Source: DASTPP01 sp035762175 (GTDB lineage Bacteria; Myxococcota_A; Polyangia; Polyangiales; Polyangiaceae). Taken from it: a stretch of 56,420 nt of DNA. Position numbers and translations under genes: made by a program. The notes below the pieces were generated by a model, which did not search any database, was not told where the DNA came from, and worked only from the letters and a program-made list of their open reading frames with translations. Below are positions 31,604-40,552 of this stretch, piece after piece (position 1 is the first letter of the stretch; the number at the start of each line of letters is the position of its first letter). Location of the stretch: contig DASTPP010000127.1 in assembly GCA_035762175.1 (NCBI GenBank), positions 1 through 56,420 of the forward strand. The letters are read 5' to 3'.

Positions 31604-32005
31604 CTAGCGACTCTCTTGGTCGCGAGCGTCGACCTTCGGCGGCCCGCTCTTGGCCCGCTCGCCGTCGCACTGATACCGAATGCGCCACTCGACCTCGTCG
31701 GGGTCGGTGCCCTTGACCCCGACCCGGCCCTCGGGGGCGCCGATGTCGGGGGGGCGGGGGGCCCGGACGGCGGTCTTGCCATCGTTGAGCACGCGGTAGC
31801 CCTCGGGGCAGTGCGAGCTCATGTGCGTCTCGGCGGCGGCGCGGGCCTCGCGGCGCGGGCCCATCAAGGCCAGCTCGCCCTGCGTGGGCGTCTGGTCCAC
31901 AACGCGGATGGAGCCGCCGCACGCGGCGAGGGTCGCCAGAAGGGCGAGGGGCGCGGCCGAGGCGAGGGGCGAAGGGGAGCCCGAAGGGCGGTGGCTTCTG
32001 ATCAT
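31604..32005 (-). CDS. Small lipoprotein of unknown function
   Basis: The 133-residue protein has a signal sequence (SPLASAAPLALLATLAACGG) with the lipobox Cys at about residue 29. The mature part, with Cys in SSHCPEGYRVL and IRYQCDGERA (a possible disulfide), shows EWRIRYQC and closes with a charged tail. This small two-Cys lipoprotein layout is common in myxobacteria, but I cannot name a family. Its 3' end faces the RCC1 remnant. Confidence 0.65.
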   Translation of the reverse strand: MIRSHRPSGSPSPLASAAPLALLATLAACGGSIRVVDQTPTQGELALMGPRREARAAAETHMSSHCPEGYRVLNDGKTAVRAPRPPDIGAPEGRVGVKGTDPDEVEWRIRYQCDGERAKSGPPKVDARDQESR

Positions 32006-32308
32006 GATCGCTGCTCACGTTTCTCGCGGCAGCGGCGTTCACCAGGCCGGGCCGCGGGGCAATGTGCTCCCCGGAGGGCCTTGCATAGATCGGGCTAGAC
32101 TTGGTCCGATGGGGGCTCCCGTCGCCCGGCGCCTCTGTCGGCCTTCGGGCAGCGCTCGGGCCTCGCATCGGACGCCGAAAGGGGGCCCGAGAGCAGGCGG
32201 CCGCGGCGTCGTGACGGTGCGGCTCAAAACGCGTCGGTCGAGGCAAAGCGCCCCGCCGCAGGGTGTCATGCCGCGTCAGGGGCGTCGGGGCTCAGGCCCG
32301 CGCGTTGA
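32006..32308. other. Intergenic region, nothing recognised
   Basis: This lies between the small lipoprotein gene and the Tsx-like gene, both on the minus strand. It is moderately GC-rich with no convincing gene, terminator or promoter on either strand. Confidence 0.4.
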
Positions 32309-33130
32309 TTAGATGTTCCACTTCAGCATGAGCTGCGGGAGGTTTTCGTCGATGCCGCGCTGGAGGTAGCGGTTGATGGCGATCTGGTATTCGATACCGG
32401 CGTAGAGGTGGCGGGTGCCGATGCGGGCGAGCTTGCCGATGTCGAACGCGAACTGGGGCTGGGCGGTCAAGAAGGGGCGGCCCTCCTGGGGGATGGTGGT
32501 GTAGCCCGCGGTGCGGTCGCCCACGACGAAGGTGCCCTTGCCCTCGCCGAAAAGGCCCCATTGAAAGAAGCCGCCGAAGTAGAAGTCGGTGACGTTGCCG
32601 AGGGGCACGACGAGCTGCCAGGCGCCGCCGAGCTGCAGGTCGACGCCCTTGAGCGACCAGTCGTCGCGGATGTACGAGGTCAGCGTGACGAAGTCGAAGT
32701 GGGGCACCTTGAGGCCGTAGACGAGGCCGTAGTAGTGCAGGGCGCCGAACTTCGAGACGTGCTCCATCTCGTAGTGGAGGTAGACGTCGTCGAGCACCGG
32801 GCCCCAGTCCCACTGCTGGCCGGCGAGCTTTTGGCCGATCTTGCGGGTCGAGAAGTTGAACGAGGTGCCGCCGAAGAAGCCGCCCTTCTCGTTCGGGGCG
32901 ACCCGGGTGTCGGGCGCGTTGAAGGGGCCGGTGATGTCATAGTAAAGGAAGATGTTGCCGTAGTCCCAGGGCTGAAAGGTCTTGATGGTGAAGACCGTGC
33001 GCCGCTCGTTGCCGTTGAAGTCCTTGTTGAAGCTCCAGCCGCGGAGCAGCTCGAAGGTGGTGTCGGCCGAGGCCGGTAGCGTCCACGCGATCGCGAGCAA
33101 GAACGCCGACGCCAATGGTTTGAACTTCAT
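32309..33130 (-). CDS. Tsx-like outer-membrane (nucleoside) channel
   Basis: The ATG at 33128-33130 gives 273 residues with a Sec signal peptide (MKFKPLASAFLLAIAW, cleavage after PASA). The mature protein is a beta-barrel of alternating aromatic strands, with the segments WSFNKDFNGNERRTVFTIKT and WDYGNIFLYYDITGPFN near the N-terminus and a final aromatic/hydrophobic strand LPQLMLKWNI. The DYGN-x-F-x-DIT pattern is that of the Tsx nucleoside channel family. Divergent neighbours encode a BMP-family ABC importer, whose best-known substrates are nucleosides. This supports a role in outer-membrane nucleoside uptake. The family assignment is by eye and less certain than the barrel call. Confidence 0.68.
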   Translation of the reverse strand: MKFKPLASAFLLAIAWTLPASADTTFELLRGWSFNKDFNGNERRTVFTIKTFQPWDYGNIFLYYDITGPFNAPDTRVAPNEKGGFFGGTSFNFSTRKIGQKLAGQQWDWGPVLDDVYLHYEMEHVSKFGALHYYGLVYGLKVPHFDFVTLTSYIRDDWSLKGVDLQLGGAWQLVVPLGNVTDFYFGGFFQWGLFGEGKGTFVVGDRTAGYTTIPQEGRPFLTAQPQFAFDIGKLARIGTRHLYAGIEYQIAINRYLQRGIDENLPQLMLKWNI

Positions 33131-33775
33131 CGCTAGGTGCCTCGTTACCGTGGGGGGGTGGGTTCGCGCGTAGACCGAGACGTCGCCCGGGCCGGTGGCC
33201 GCTCCGGGGCGTGGCTTCGCCCGCCGGGCGTCGCGGGCCCGCCCGCCACGCCGCCAGACGCAACTCAATCGCGAGGGGGCCTGCCGGGGGCCCCCTCGAA
33301 GTCCTTCACGAGCCGAGCGCGGGGGGGCGGCGCGCCCCGACCCCGCGGGTTGTCCGTGCGCGCCGCCTTTACCGCTTGCCGGGGGCGGCGCCGGCGCGCC
33401 CGCGCCGGGGGGCGGCGGCGGGCGCGGGCGGCGAAAGTCCTCGGCGAGGCCGCATCCTAGGGGAGGCCCCCCGGGCGCACAACTTTACGGAGAAGACTTC
33501 GGAATCCGCTCACCGGCGCCGGTCGCCGGGGGGCGGGCGGCCCTTTGCCCACGCGGGTTTCTGAGGCTTTCGTCGCGCTTCGACTTTCATGACAAAGGGC
33601 CGGGGCGCGCCGTCCGGGCCCGCCCGCGGCCGGCCGGCGCGGCCGTCGGGGGGCCGGCGGCGGGGTCGACGCGGGGCGCCAACCGTGACGCGAAGCCCGG
33701 GCCGGTGCGGGGCGGCGCGGCGGCCAATGTCTATTCGTTGACCTCGGCCGCGGCGCGCTGGTAGACACCACCTCT
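33131..33775. other. Divergent control region of the Tsx-like gene and ABC importer
   Basis: These 645 bases separate the two divergent transport units. No gene of normal composition was recognised. The stretch at 33260-33470 is very GC-rich and low in structure. A candidate promoter for the importer lies at its right end. I see no obvious operator palindrome shared by both sides. Confidence 0.45.
33738..33767 (+). promoter_or_regulatory. Candidate promoter of the ABC importer
   Basis: TTGACC (33738-33743) and TAGACA (33762-33767) are separated by 18 bases. The ATG follows at 33776, so the transcript would have almost no leader; the lack of a ribosome binding site fits a near-leaderless mRNA. 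The -10 box is weak. Confidence 0.3.
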
Positions 33776-34939
33776 ATGAAGGTATGTCGAGCCCCTCTGG
33801 CCGGTTCCGTCCTGCTCTGCGGGGCGCTCGCGTGCGGCGGTAGCAAAGAGGGGGGCGAGAAGCCCGCGGCCGACAAGCCCGCGGGCGGCCTGCGCATCGG
33901 GCTCGTGACGGACGTGGGGGGGCGGGGCGACCAGTCGTTCAACGACGGGGCGCTGCGCGGCGTCGAGATGTGGGCGGCGGGCAAGAAGTACACGGCCGGG
34001 GGCTACCAGGCCCTGCCCGAGGCCGACCTGAAGGCGAGCGTGCCCGAGAGCCTGAAGGCGGCGAGCATCGCGCCGCTCGGCATCACGCCGGTCGTGCTGA
34101 CCTCGAAGGCGCAAGAAGACTACGAGCCGAACCTCGGGCTGCTCGTCTCCGAGAAGGTCGACCTGGCGGTGGGGGTGGGCTTCATGATCGAGAACGCCCT
34201 CGAGGCGGCGGCGAAGAAGCACCCGACCACGCGGTTTTTGCTCATCGACTCGCCGCTGCTCGACGCGCAGAACAAGCCGTACACGCTGCCGAACGTGCAG
34301 ACCGTGGTCTTCCGCGAGCACGAGGGCAGCTTCCTCGCCGGGGCGCTGGCGGGCCTGGCGCTGAAGGGGGGCAAGGCGGGCTTCGTCGGGGGGATGGAGA
34401 TCCCCCTGATCAAGAAGTTCGAGGCGGGCTACGTGGCGGGGCTGAAGGCGGTGAACCCGGCGGCGGCGGCGGCGGCCAAGCGCGTGTACACGGGCAGCTT
34501 CGACAACTCGTCGGCGGGCAAGCGCGTGGCGCTCGACCTGTACAACCAGGGGGTCGACGTGGTCTTCCACGCCGCGGGCGCCGACGGGCTCGGGGTCATT
34601 CAGGCGGCCAAAGAGCAGAACAAGCTGGCGATCGGCGTCGACTCCGACCAGGCGCACCTGGCGCCGCAGAACGTGCTGACCTCGATGGTCAAGCAGGTCG
34701 ACTTTGCCATTTACGACGCGGTGCGCTCGCTCAAGGCGGGCAAGTTCGAGTCGGGCGACAAGGCGCTCGGCCTGAAGGAGGGGGGGGTGGGCCTTTCGCC
34801 GGTGCGCGTCGACTTCCCCAAGAAGGCCGAGGCGCTCGCCACGATCGAGAAGCTTCGCCGGGCCGTGATCGACGGCAAGATCAAGGTGCCGGCGACGCTC
34901 GAAGAGCTCGCGACCTTCGCGCCGCCGCCGGTCGAGTGA
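33776..34939 (+). CDS. BMP-family ABC transporter substrate-binding lipoprotein
   Basis: The 387-residue protein has a signal sequence with lipobox LACGG (Cys at about 19). A periplasmic-binding fold follows, starting GLRIGLVTDVGGRGDQSFND, the signature start of the BMP/PnrA family. Further family elements are FREHEGSFLAGALAGLAL, KAGFVGGMEIPLIKKFEAGY, VVFHAAGADGLGVIQAAKE and GVDSDQAHLAPQNVLTSMVK. PnrA-like proteins bind purine nucleosides. The gene is followed without gap by an ATPase and two permeases, so the importer is complete. The first residues are basic (MKVCRAPLAG), which supports the start. Confidence 0.93.
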   Translation: MKVCRAPLAGSVLLCGALACGGSKEGGEKPAADKPAGGLRIGLVTDVGGRGDQSFNDGALRGVEMWAAGKKYTAGGYQALPEADLKASVPESLKAASIAPLGITPVVLTSKAQEDYEPNLGLLVSEKVDLAVGVGFMIENALEAAAKKHPTTRFLLIDSPLLDAQNKPYTLPNVQTVVFREHEGSFLAGALAGLALKGGKAGFVGGMEIPLIKKFEAGYVAGLKAVNPAAAAAAKRVYTGSFDNSSAGKRVALDLYNQGVDVVFHAAGADGLGVIQAAKEQNKLAIGVDSDQAHLAPQNVLTSMVKQVDFAIYDAVRSLKAGKFESGDKALGLKEGGVGLSPVRVDFPKKAEALATIEKLRRAVIDGKIKVPATLEELATFAPPPVE

Positions 34940-36696
34940 GCGTGGGCGCCGCGCCGCCATCGCCGTCGCCCGCGACGGGCGCGGGCCCCGCGCTCGAGCT
35001 CGTGCGGCTGACGAAGGTCTTCGCCAAGCCCGCGGCCGAGGGCGGGGTGTGCGTGGCGTGCGACGACGTCTCGCTCGCGGTGCCGGCGGGCGAGGTGGTG
35101 GCCGTCGTCGGCGAGAACGGCGCGGGCAAGAGCACCCTGATGAACCTGGCCTACGGGCTGTACCGGCCGACGAGCGGGTCGGTGCGGGTCGGCGGCCGCG
35201 CGCTCGAGCTCGGCTCGCCGCGCGACGCCATCGCGGCGGGCGTGGGCATGGTGCACCAGCACTTCATGCTCGTCGGCCCCCTGACCATCGCCGAGAACGT
35301 CGCGCTCGGCGCCGAGCCCCGCCGCGGCCTGCTCTTCGACCGGGCCCGCGCCGAGCGCGCCGTGGCCGAGCTGTCCGACAAGCTCGGCTTCGGCATCGAC
35401 CCGCGCGCGCCCGTCGCCTCGGCGTCGGTGGCGACGCAGCAGCGCGTCGAGATCGTGAAGGTGCTCTACCGCGGCGCCCGGGTGTTGATTCTCGACGAGC
35501 CGACCGCGGCGCTGGCCCCGGCCGAGGCCGAGGCGCTGCTCGAGAGCGTGCGGGCCCTCGCCGCCGAGGGCAAGAGCGTCGTGCTCATTTCGCACAAGCT
35601 GCGCGAGGTGCTCGCCGTCGCCTCGCGCGTCGCGGTGATGCGGCGCGGGCGGCTCGTCGCCGAGCGGCCCGCGGCCGAGACGAGCGCCGAAGAGCTCGCC
35701 GGGCTGATGGTGGGCGGCGCGGCCGCGGGGCCGGCGCGCGTGGCGCTCGGGGCGGCGCCGCCGGGGCGCGAAGGCGGGGGGGCGCCGTCGTCGGGGCGCG
35801 AAGGCGGGGGCGACGTGGCGGCCGGGCGCGGGGCGGCAGTCGCGGGCGGCGGGCGCGGGGCGGCGGGCGCGGTCGCGGGCGGCGGGCGCGGGGCGGCGGG
35901 CGCGGGCGCGGGCGGCGGGCGCGGGGCGCCGGTCGTCGCGCTGCGGGGGGCGACGGCGCGCAACGATCGGGGCGTCGTGGCGCTGAAGGGCGTCGACCTC
36001 GAGCTCTTCGCGGGCGAAATCGTGGCGGTGGCGGGCGTCGACGGCAACGGCCAGACCGAGCTCGCCGAGGTGCTCGTGGGGCTGCGCCCGCTCGAGGGCG
36101 GCACGTTCGAGCGGTCGGAGGCGGCGCGGGCGCGCGAGGCCGTGGCGCACGTGCCCGAAGACCGGCAGCGGCGGGGCCTCTGCCTGCCGCTCAGCGTCGA
36201 AGAGAACCTGGTGCTCGGGCGGCACCGGGCGCCGGGGCTGGTGCGCCAGGCGGCCTTCGACGTGGTCGACGCGGCGGCCCGCCGCGAGCTCGCGGCGCGC
36301 CTCATCGAGGCGCTCGACGTGCGCCCGACCGACCCGGGCGCCCGGGCCGAGTCGCTCTCGGGCGGCAACCAGCAGAAGATCATCGTCGCCCGCGAGCTGC
36401 TCGCGGCGCCGCCGCTCTTGCCCTCGTCGCCGCCGATCGCGCTGGTCGTGGCCGTGCAGCCGACGCGGGGCCTCGATCTCGGCGCGATCGCGAATGTTCA
36501 CGCGCGCCTGCGCGAGGCGCGCGACGCGGGCGCGGCGGTGCTGGTCGTGTCGCTCGATCTCGACGAGGTGCGGGCGCTCGGCGATCGCATCGTGGTCATG
36601 GCCGGGGGCCGCGTCGCCGCCGAGCTGCCGGCCGGCGCCGACGAGGCCCTGGTCGGGCGCCACATGCTCGCGGGCGAGGGGGCGGCCCGTGCCTGA
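34936..36696 (+). CDS. ABC importer ATPase with two nucleotide-binding domains
   Basis: The GTG at 34936 overlaps the stop of the binding protein (GTGA) and gives 586 residues. NBD1 (about 20-260): Walker A GENGAGKSTL, Q-loop VHQHFMLV, Walker B VLILDEPTAAL, and an unusual signature SVATQQRVEI in place of LSGGQ. A Gly/Arg/Ala linker (about 275-335) follows. NBD2 has a degenerate Walker A-like GVDGNGQTEL, a good signature LSGGNQQK, and a QPTRGLD segment. One active and one degenerate site is the norm in the BMP/ribose subfamily. It energises the permeases encoded next; the next gene overlaps by eight bases. Confidence 0.92.
   Translation: MSVGAAPPSPSPATGAGPALELVRLTKVFAKPAAEGGVCVACDDVSLAVPAGEVVAVVGENGAGKSTLMNLAYGLYRPTSGSVRVGGRALELGSPRDAIAAGVGMVHQHFMLVGPLTIAENVALGAEPRRGLLFDRARAERAVAELSDKLGFGIDPRAPVASASVATQQRVEIVKVLYRGARVLILDEPTAALAPAEAEALLESVRALAAEGKSVVLISHKLREVLAVASRVAVMRRGRLVAERPAAETSAEELAGLMVGGAAAGPARVALGAAPPGREGGGAPSSGREGGGDVAAGRGAAVAGGGRGAAGAVAGGGRGAAGAGAGGGRGAPVVALRGATARNDRGVVALKGVDLELFAGEIVAVAGVDGNGQTELAEVLVGLRPLEGGTFERSEAARAREAVAHVPEDRQRRGLCLPLSVEENLVLGRHRAPGLVRQAAFDVVDAAARRELAARLIEALDVRPTDPGARAESLSGGNQQKIIVARELLAAPPLLPSSPPIALVVAVQPTRGLDLGAIANVHARLREARDAGAAVLVVSLDLDEVRALGDRIVVMAGGRVAAELPAGADEALVGRHMLAGEGAARA
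35820..35935 (+). repeat. Gly/Ala-coding repeats in the ATPase interdomain linker
   Basis: Three units of about 30-33 bp with the core GCGGGCGGCGGGCGCGGGGC encode AGGGRGAAGA-type blocks. They lengthen the linker between the two nucleotide-binding domains, which is short in most relatives. Confidence 0.75.
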
Positions 36697-37789
36697 GGGC
36701 AAGGCCGGGTTCGGCGAGCGGCTGCGCCGCGCGCTGGCCGCGGGCACGGCGCTGCCCTCGGCGCTCGCGGTGGCGAGCGCGCTCGCGCTCGGCTTCGTCG
36801 TCATCGCGCTCACGGGCAAGGACGCGGCGGGCGGCTACGCGCGCATGCTCGACGGCGCGCTCGGCGGCCCCGAGGCGCTCGGCGAGACGGGCGTCAAGGC
36901 GGCGGTCTTGGCGTGCACGGGCCTGTCGGTCGCGCTCGCCTTCGTGGTCGGGCTCTTCAACATCGGCGCCGAGGGCCAGTTCATCGCCGGCGCGCTCGGC
37001 GCGGCCGTCGCCGGGGCCTCGGTGCGGCTGCCCGGGCCGCTGCACGTGCCCTTCGCGCTCGGCTGCGCGGCGGCGGCGGGCGCGTTGCCCGCGCTGGCGG
37101 CGACCTGGCTCAAGGCGAAGCGGGGCGTGCACGAGGTCATCTCGACCATTCTGCTGAATTGGGTCGTCATCTACCTGGTGCACGACTGGCTCGTCGTCGG
37201 TCCGCTGCGGGCGCCCTCGTCGGGCGCCAACGTCTCGGCCTCGGGCACCGCCCAGATCTTCGCCAGCGCCGAGCTGCCCCGCCTGCTCGAGGGCTCGCGC
37301 CTCGACGTCGGTCTGCCGCTCGCCGTCGCCTTCGCCCTGCTCGCGTGGCTCTTGCTCGGCCGCACCGCGCTCGGCTACGAGCTGCGCGCCGTCGGCGCCA
37401 ACGCCGAGGCGGCGCGCGCGGCGGGCGTGCCGGTCGCGCGGCGGCTGTACCTTGCCATGGCGCTCTCGGGCGCGCTCGCCGGGGTCGGCGGCGCGCTGCT
37501 CATCCTCGGCACCGAGCGGCGCTACCCGGGCGTCTTCCGCACCGGGTATGGCTTCGACGGCATCGCCGTCGCGCTCGTCGGCGGGGCCCACCCCTTGGGC
37601 GTGCTCGCCGCCGCCTTCTTCTTCGGCGCGATGCGGGCGGGCGCGACGCGGCTGCAGCTCGTGGGCATCCACCCGAGCTTTACCGAGCTCATTCAGGGCC
37701 TCGCCGTGCTCTTCGTCGCGGCGCGGCCGCTCTTCGCCGCGCTCGCGGGCGCGCTCGGCCGGCCGCCGGCGGGCAAGGGGGCGCCGTGA
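36689..37789 (+). CDS. BMP-type ABC importer permease 1
   Basis: The GTG at 36689 overlaps the ATPase stop and gives 366 residues with eight or nine hydrophobic helices. Family motifs of the YufP/RbsC-like permeases are present: VGLFNIGAEGQFIAGALGAA, GVHEVISTILLNW, ELRAVGANAEAARAAGVPVA and GYGFDGIAVALVGGAHPLG. It forms the inner-membrane channel together with permease 2. The last four bases overlap the GTG start of permease 2. Confidence 0.93.
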   Translation: MPEGKAGFGERLRRALAAGTALPSALAVASALALGFVVIALTGKDAAGGYARMLDGALGGPEALGETGVKAAVLACTGLSVALAFVVGLFNIGAEGQFIAGALGAAVAGASVRLPGPLHVPFALGCAAAAGALPALAATWLKAKRGVHEVISTILLNWVVIYLVHDWLVVGPLRAPSSGANVSASGTAQIFASAELPRLLEGSRLDVGLPLAVAFALLAWLLLGRTALGYELRAVGANAEAARAAGVPVARRLYLAMALSGALAGVGGALLILGTERRYPGVFRTGYGFDGIAVALVGGAHPLGVLAAAFFFGAMRAGATRLQLVGIHPSFTELIQGLAVLFVAARPLFAALAGALGRPPAGKGAP

Positions 37790-38697
37790 GCAGCCCGCTC
37801 GCCTCGCTCGCGCGCAGCGTGCTCGACTTCGCGCCCCCGCTCGTGCTCGCCGCGCTCGGCGGCGTCGTGTCCGAGCGCGCCGGCGTCGTGAACATCGGCC
37901 TCGAGGGGCTGATGCGCGTCGGCGCCTTCGCCGCCTGCTTCGCCGCGTACGCCACGGGCAGCGCCTGGGCGGGGCTCGCGGCCGGCGTCGCCGCCGGCGT
38001 CGCGCTCTCGGCCGTGCACGCCTTCGTCTCCATCCACGGCCGCGCCGACCAGGTCGTCTCGGGCATCGCCCTGAACCTCATCGCGCTCGGCCTCGTCACC
38101 TTCTTGCTCGAGGCCGTCTTCGGCACGACGGGCACCGCCCCGGTCGACACGCTGCCCGAGCTGCCGACGTTGCTCGGCCGCTCGCCCTACACGTACCTCG
38201 CCTTCGCCGCGCCCTTCGCCACCGAGTGGGCCCTGCGCTCGACGGTGCCCGGGCTGCGCCTGCGCGCGGTCGGCGAGCACCCGCACGCGGCCGCCACGCT
38301 CGGCGTGTCGGTGGCGCGCGTGCGCTGGGCCGCGGTGCTCGCCGGCGGCGCGCTCGCGGGGCTCGGCGGCTCGGCGCTGCCGCTCGCCATCTTGCACCGC
38401 TTCGACAACAAGATGCCCGCCGGCCTCGGCTTCATGGCGCTCGCGGCCATGGTCTTCGGCAAGTGGACGCCGATCGGCGCCCTCTTCGCCTCGCTCTTCT
38501 TCGCCTTCGGCAACGCCGCCGCCGACACGCTGCGCAGCGCCATCCCCCGCACGGGCGCCCTCGCCGCCTGGCACCTCGACGGCATCTTGCTCGCCGCGCC
38601 CTACCTGCTCACGCTGGCGCTGCTCGGCGGCTTCGTCGGCCGGGCCGTGCCCCCCGCGGCCGACGGCGTCCCCTTCGACCCCGAAGCGAAGCACTGA
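37786..38697 (+). CDS. BMP-type ABC importer permease 2
   Basis: The GTG at 37786 overlaps the stop of permease 1 (GTGA) and gives 303 residues. Motifs of the YufQ-like partner permease are seen: LAALGGVVSERAGVVNIGLE, GRADQVVSGIALNLIALGL, LRAVGEHPHAAATLGVSV and FDNKMPAGLGFMALAAMVFG. It completes the importer. Downstream the outer-membrane protein gene is convergent; no clear terminator was found in the short gap. Confidence 0.93.
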   Translation: MSSPLASLARSVLDFAPPLVLAALGGVVSERAGVVNIGLEGLMRVGAFAACFAAYATGSAWAGLAAGVAAGVALSAVHAFVSIHGRADQVVSGIALNLIALGLVTFLLEAVFGTTGTAPVDTLPELPTLLGRSPYTYLAFAAPFATEWALRSTVPGLRLRAVGEHPHAAATLGVSVARVRWAAVLAGGALAGLGGSALPLAILHRFDNKMPAGLGFMALAAMVFGKWTPIGALFASLFFAFGNAAADTLRSAIPRTGALAAWHLDGILLAAPYLLTLALLGGFVGRAVPPAADGVPFDPEAKH

Positions 38698-38786
38698 GGC
38701 GCGGCGGCGTCGGCCGCCGTCGGCGGGCGGGCCCGACGCTCGGGGGGCGGCGCGGGCGAGCGGCCCGCGCGCGCCGGGGGCCCGGG

Positions 38787-39458
38787 TCAGAACGCGTAGC
38801 CGGCGCTGAAGAGAAAGCGCGGCCGGACGCCCCCGCCCGCGATGATCGCGCTCGCGAGGTTGAGGTTGTCGGTGTCGATGTCGCGGCTCGTCGTGGTGTA
38901 CTGCAGGCCGAAGCCGCCGCCGACCACGATGCCGGGGCCGATGACGGCCTGGCCGCCGATGTCGATCGCGCCGCCGTAGCTGGTGAACGATTCGCTGCCC
39001 CGGCTGCCCTCGGGCTGCGCGCCGCTCGGGGCGCTCTGCGAGTAGGCCCCGAAGAGCAGCGAGGGGCCGACGAAGAAGCCGTTGGGCCCCTTGTTGCCCG
39101 AATAAAAGCGGTAGCCGAGCTCGCCGCCGAAGCCGCTGAGCGAGCCGCCGTCGAGCTCTTGGCCGTTGATCTCGGCCTTGACCGGCGCGTACGTGTAGAA
39201 GGGGCTCAGCGTGAGCGCGTGGTGCTTGGCGGGCAGGTATTCGGCCTGCAGGCTGTAGCGGCCGATGGTCACGGCGAGCGGGTTGAGGGCGACGGCGAAG
39301 CGCTTGTGGTCGTCGTCGCCCTGGGCCGGGCGCGTCGGGCCCTGGTCGGCCTGCGGCGGCGCGATCGCCTGGTCGGGGGTCGAGCCGCCGCCGGCGTGGG
39401 CCAGCGTGGCGAAGAGAGAGAAGGCGACGGACGCGAAGACAGACGATGAATGACGCAT
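38787..39458 (-). CDS. Outer-membrane beta-barrel protein
   Basis: The ATG at 39456-39458 follows a good GGAGG ribosome binding site and gives 223 residues. A signal peptide ends at THAHA-like ATLAHAG. The mature N-terminus is a Pro/Gln-rich spacer; from about residue 50 on there are about eight amphipathic strands (RFAVALNPLAVTIGRYSLQA, HALTLSPFYTYAP, GGELGYRFYSG, GFFVGPSLLFGAYS), and the protein ends in the aromatic residue of FLFSAGYAF. This matches small OmpW/OmpA-like barrels of unknown function. Confidence 0.75.
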   Translation of the reverse strand: MRHSSSVFASVAFSLFATLAHAGGGSTPDQAIAPPQADQGPTRPAQGDDDHKRFAVALNPLAVTIGRYSLQAEYLPAKHHALTLSPFYTYAPVKAEINGQELDGGSLSGFGGELGYRFYSGNKGPNGFFVGPSLLFGAYSQSAPSGAQPEGSRGSESFTSYGGAIDIGGQAVIGPGIVVGGGFGLQYTTTSRDIDTDNLNLASAIIAGGGVRPRFLFSAGYAF

Positions 39459-39841
39459 GGAAGCAGCCTCCGAAGAGATTCGATTTCGTCGAGCGAATTG
39501 GGGCCCGGCCCCGGCGACGGCCGCGGCGCTCGCCCCCCCGGTCGTCGAGCGCCGCGCGGCGCCTGCCGACGTTTGGTCGGTCGCGCGTCGGGCCCCTCTA
39601 TCTGGTTGGACGGGGGCCGGCGCCGCAGGTCGCGGCGCGCAAACAATCTTTTTTTCGCGCCGGCGCCCCGCCAACCCGGAGGGAAGGGGGGGCCGCGCGC
39701 GTCGTAGAAGGCGCCCTCGGCCGCGCGCAAGGGGCCGCCCTTCGGCCGGGCAGAGCGCGGTGCGCGCGGCCCGGCGGCCGTCGCCGCGGTGCACGCCCGG
39801 GCGGCCCCCTTCGACGACCGCACCTCATCGGCGCGCCGCGT
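39459..39841. other. Intergenic region, nothing recognised
   Basis: This is the upstream region of the outer-membrane barrel gene and downstream region of the YkgJ-type gene, both on the minus strand. All open frames here are short GC-rich shadows. Two AT-rich patches (about 39475-39500 and 39645-39660) could hold a promoter for the barrel gene, but no box pair is convincing. Confidence 0.4.
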
Positions 39842-40408
39842 CTACGTCGTGCCCGCCGGCCCGCCTGATCGGGCGAGCGCGGCCTCGAGGCGGCGCAGCC
39901 CTTCGGCGAAAGGCAGGGGCTCGCCGAGGGCGCCCTCGGCGGCGACGCGCAGCGCGTCGGCGTTGCCCCAGATGAGGTCGTCGCCCCTCTCCTCGACCTC
40001 GCGCGTGACGAGGTCGCAATGCTGATCGTGATCGCGCGCGACGTAGAACCCGTACGTGCGGCAGGCGAGCGGCCGGTGCTCGTAGAGCGAGCAGGCGCCC
40101 TCGGCCTCGTCGAGGAAGGGGCAGCGAACGTGGGCGCCCTCGAGCGCGCCCGCGGCCTCGTCGCGCGCTAGGCCCCGCGCCCGCGCGAGCGCGGTCGCCC
40201 GCTCGGCGGGGGGCAGCGCGGCGAGCCCCTCGGCGAGATCGCCCCATTCGGCCGCCGAGATCGCGAGCGGGCGGGCCAGGCGCCGGCAGCAGAGGTCGCA
40301 GCCGCGGCGGCAGGGCCACCAGGGGCGGGCGGCGAGCGTGTCGGCGACGCGCGCGGCGACGCCCTCGCGGAGCACGCGTAGCCGGCGGCGGGCTTCGTGC
40401 GGGGCCAT
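39842..40408 (-). CDS. YkgJ-type cysteine-cluster protein
   Basis: The 188-residue protein has the CxxCC cluster CRRGCDLCCRR near residue 35. The second half of the metal-binding motif is CPFLDEAEGACSLYEHRPLACRTYGF, split here as CPFLDEAEGAC and SLYEHRPLACRTYGF, near residues 97-122. These are the Cys positions of the YkgJ (Fe-S or zinc cluster) family. The function of the family is poorly known. The protein is cytoplasmic and ends with an Ala/Arg-rich helix. Divergent from the amidohydrolase gene. Confidence 0.88.
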   Translation of the reverse strand: MAPHEARRRLRVLREGVAARVADTLAARPWWPCRRGCDLCCRRLARPLAISAAEWGDLAEGLAALPPAERATALARARGLARDEAAGALEGAHVRCPFLDEAEGACSLYEHRPLACRTYGFYVARDHDQHCDLVTREVEERGDDLIWGNADALRVAAEGALGEPLPFAEGLRRLEAALARSGGPAGTT

Positions 40409-40552
40409 GGCGCTCTCGAGGGCCTACCACGCCCTGGCGGGGCGGCCCACCCCCGGCGGCGCGCGGGCCGCACCCGCCCGAGCGGGGCGCCCTCGGCGTC
40501 GCCGCGCCCGACCGCTTGCCGCGCCGGGGCCGCGGCGGCACGACCCTGGGCG

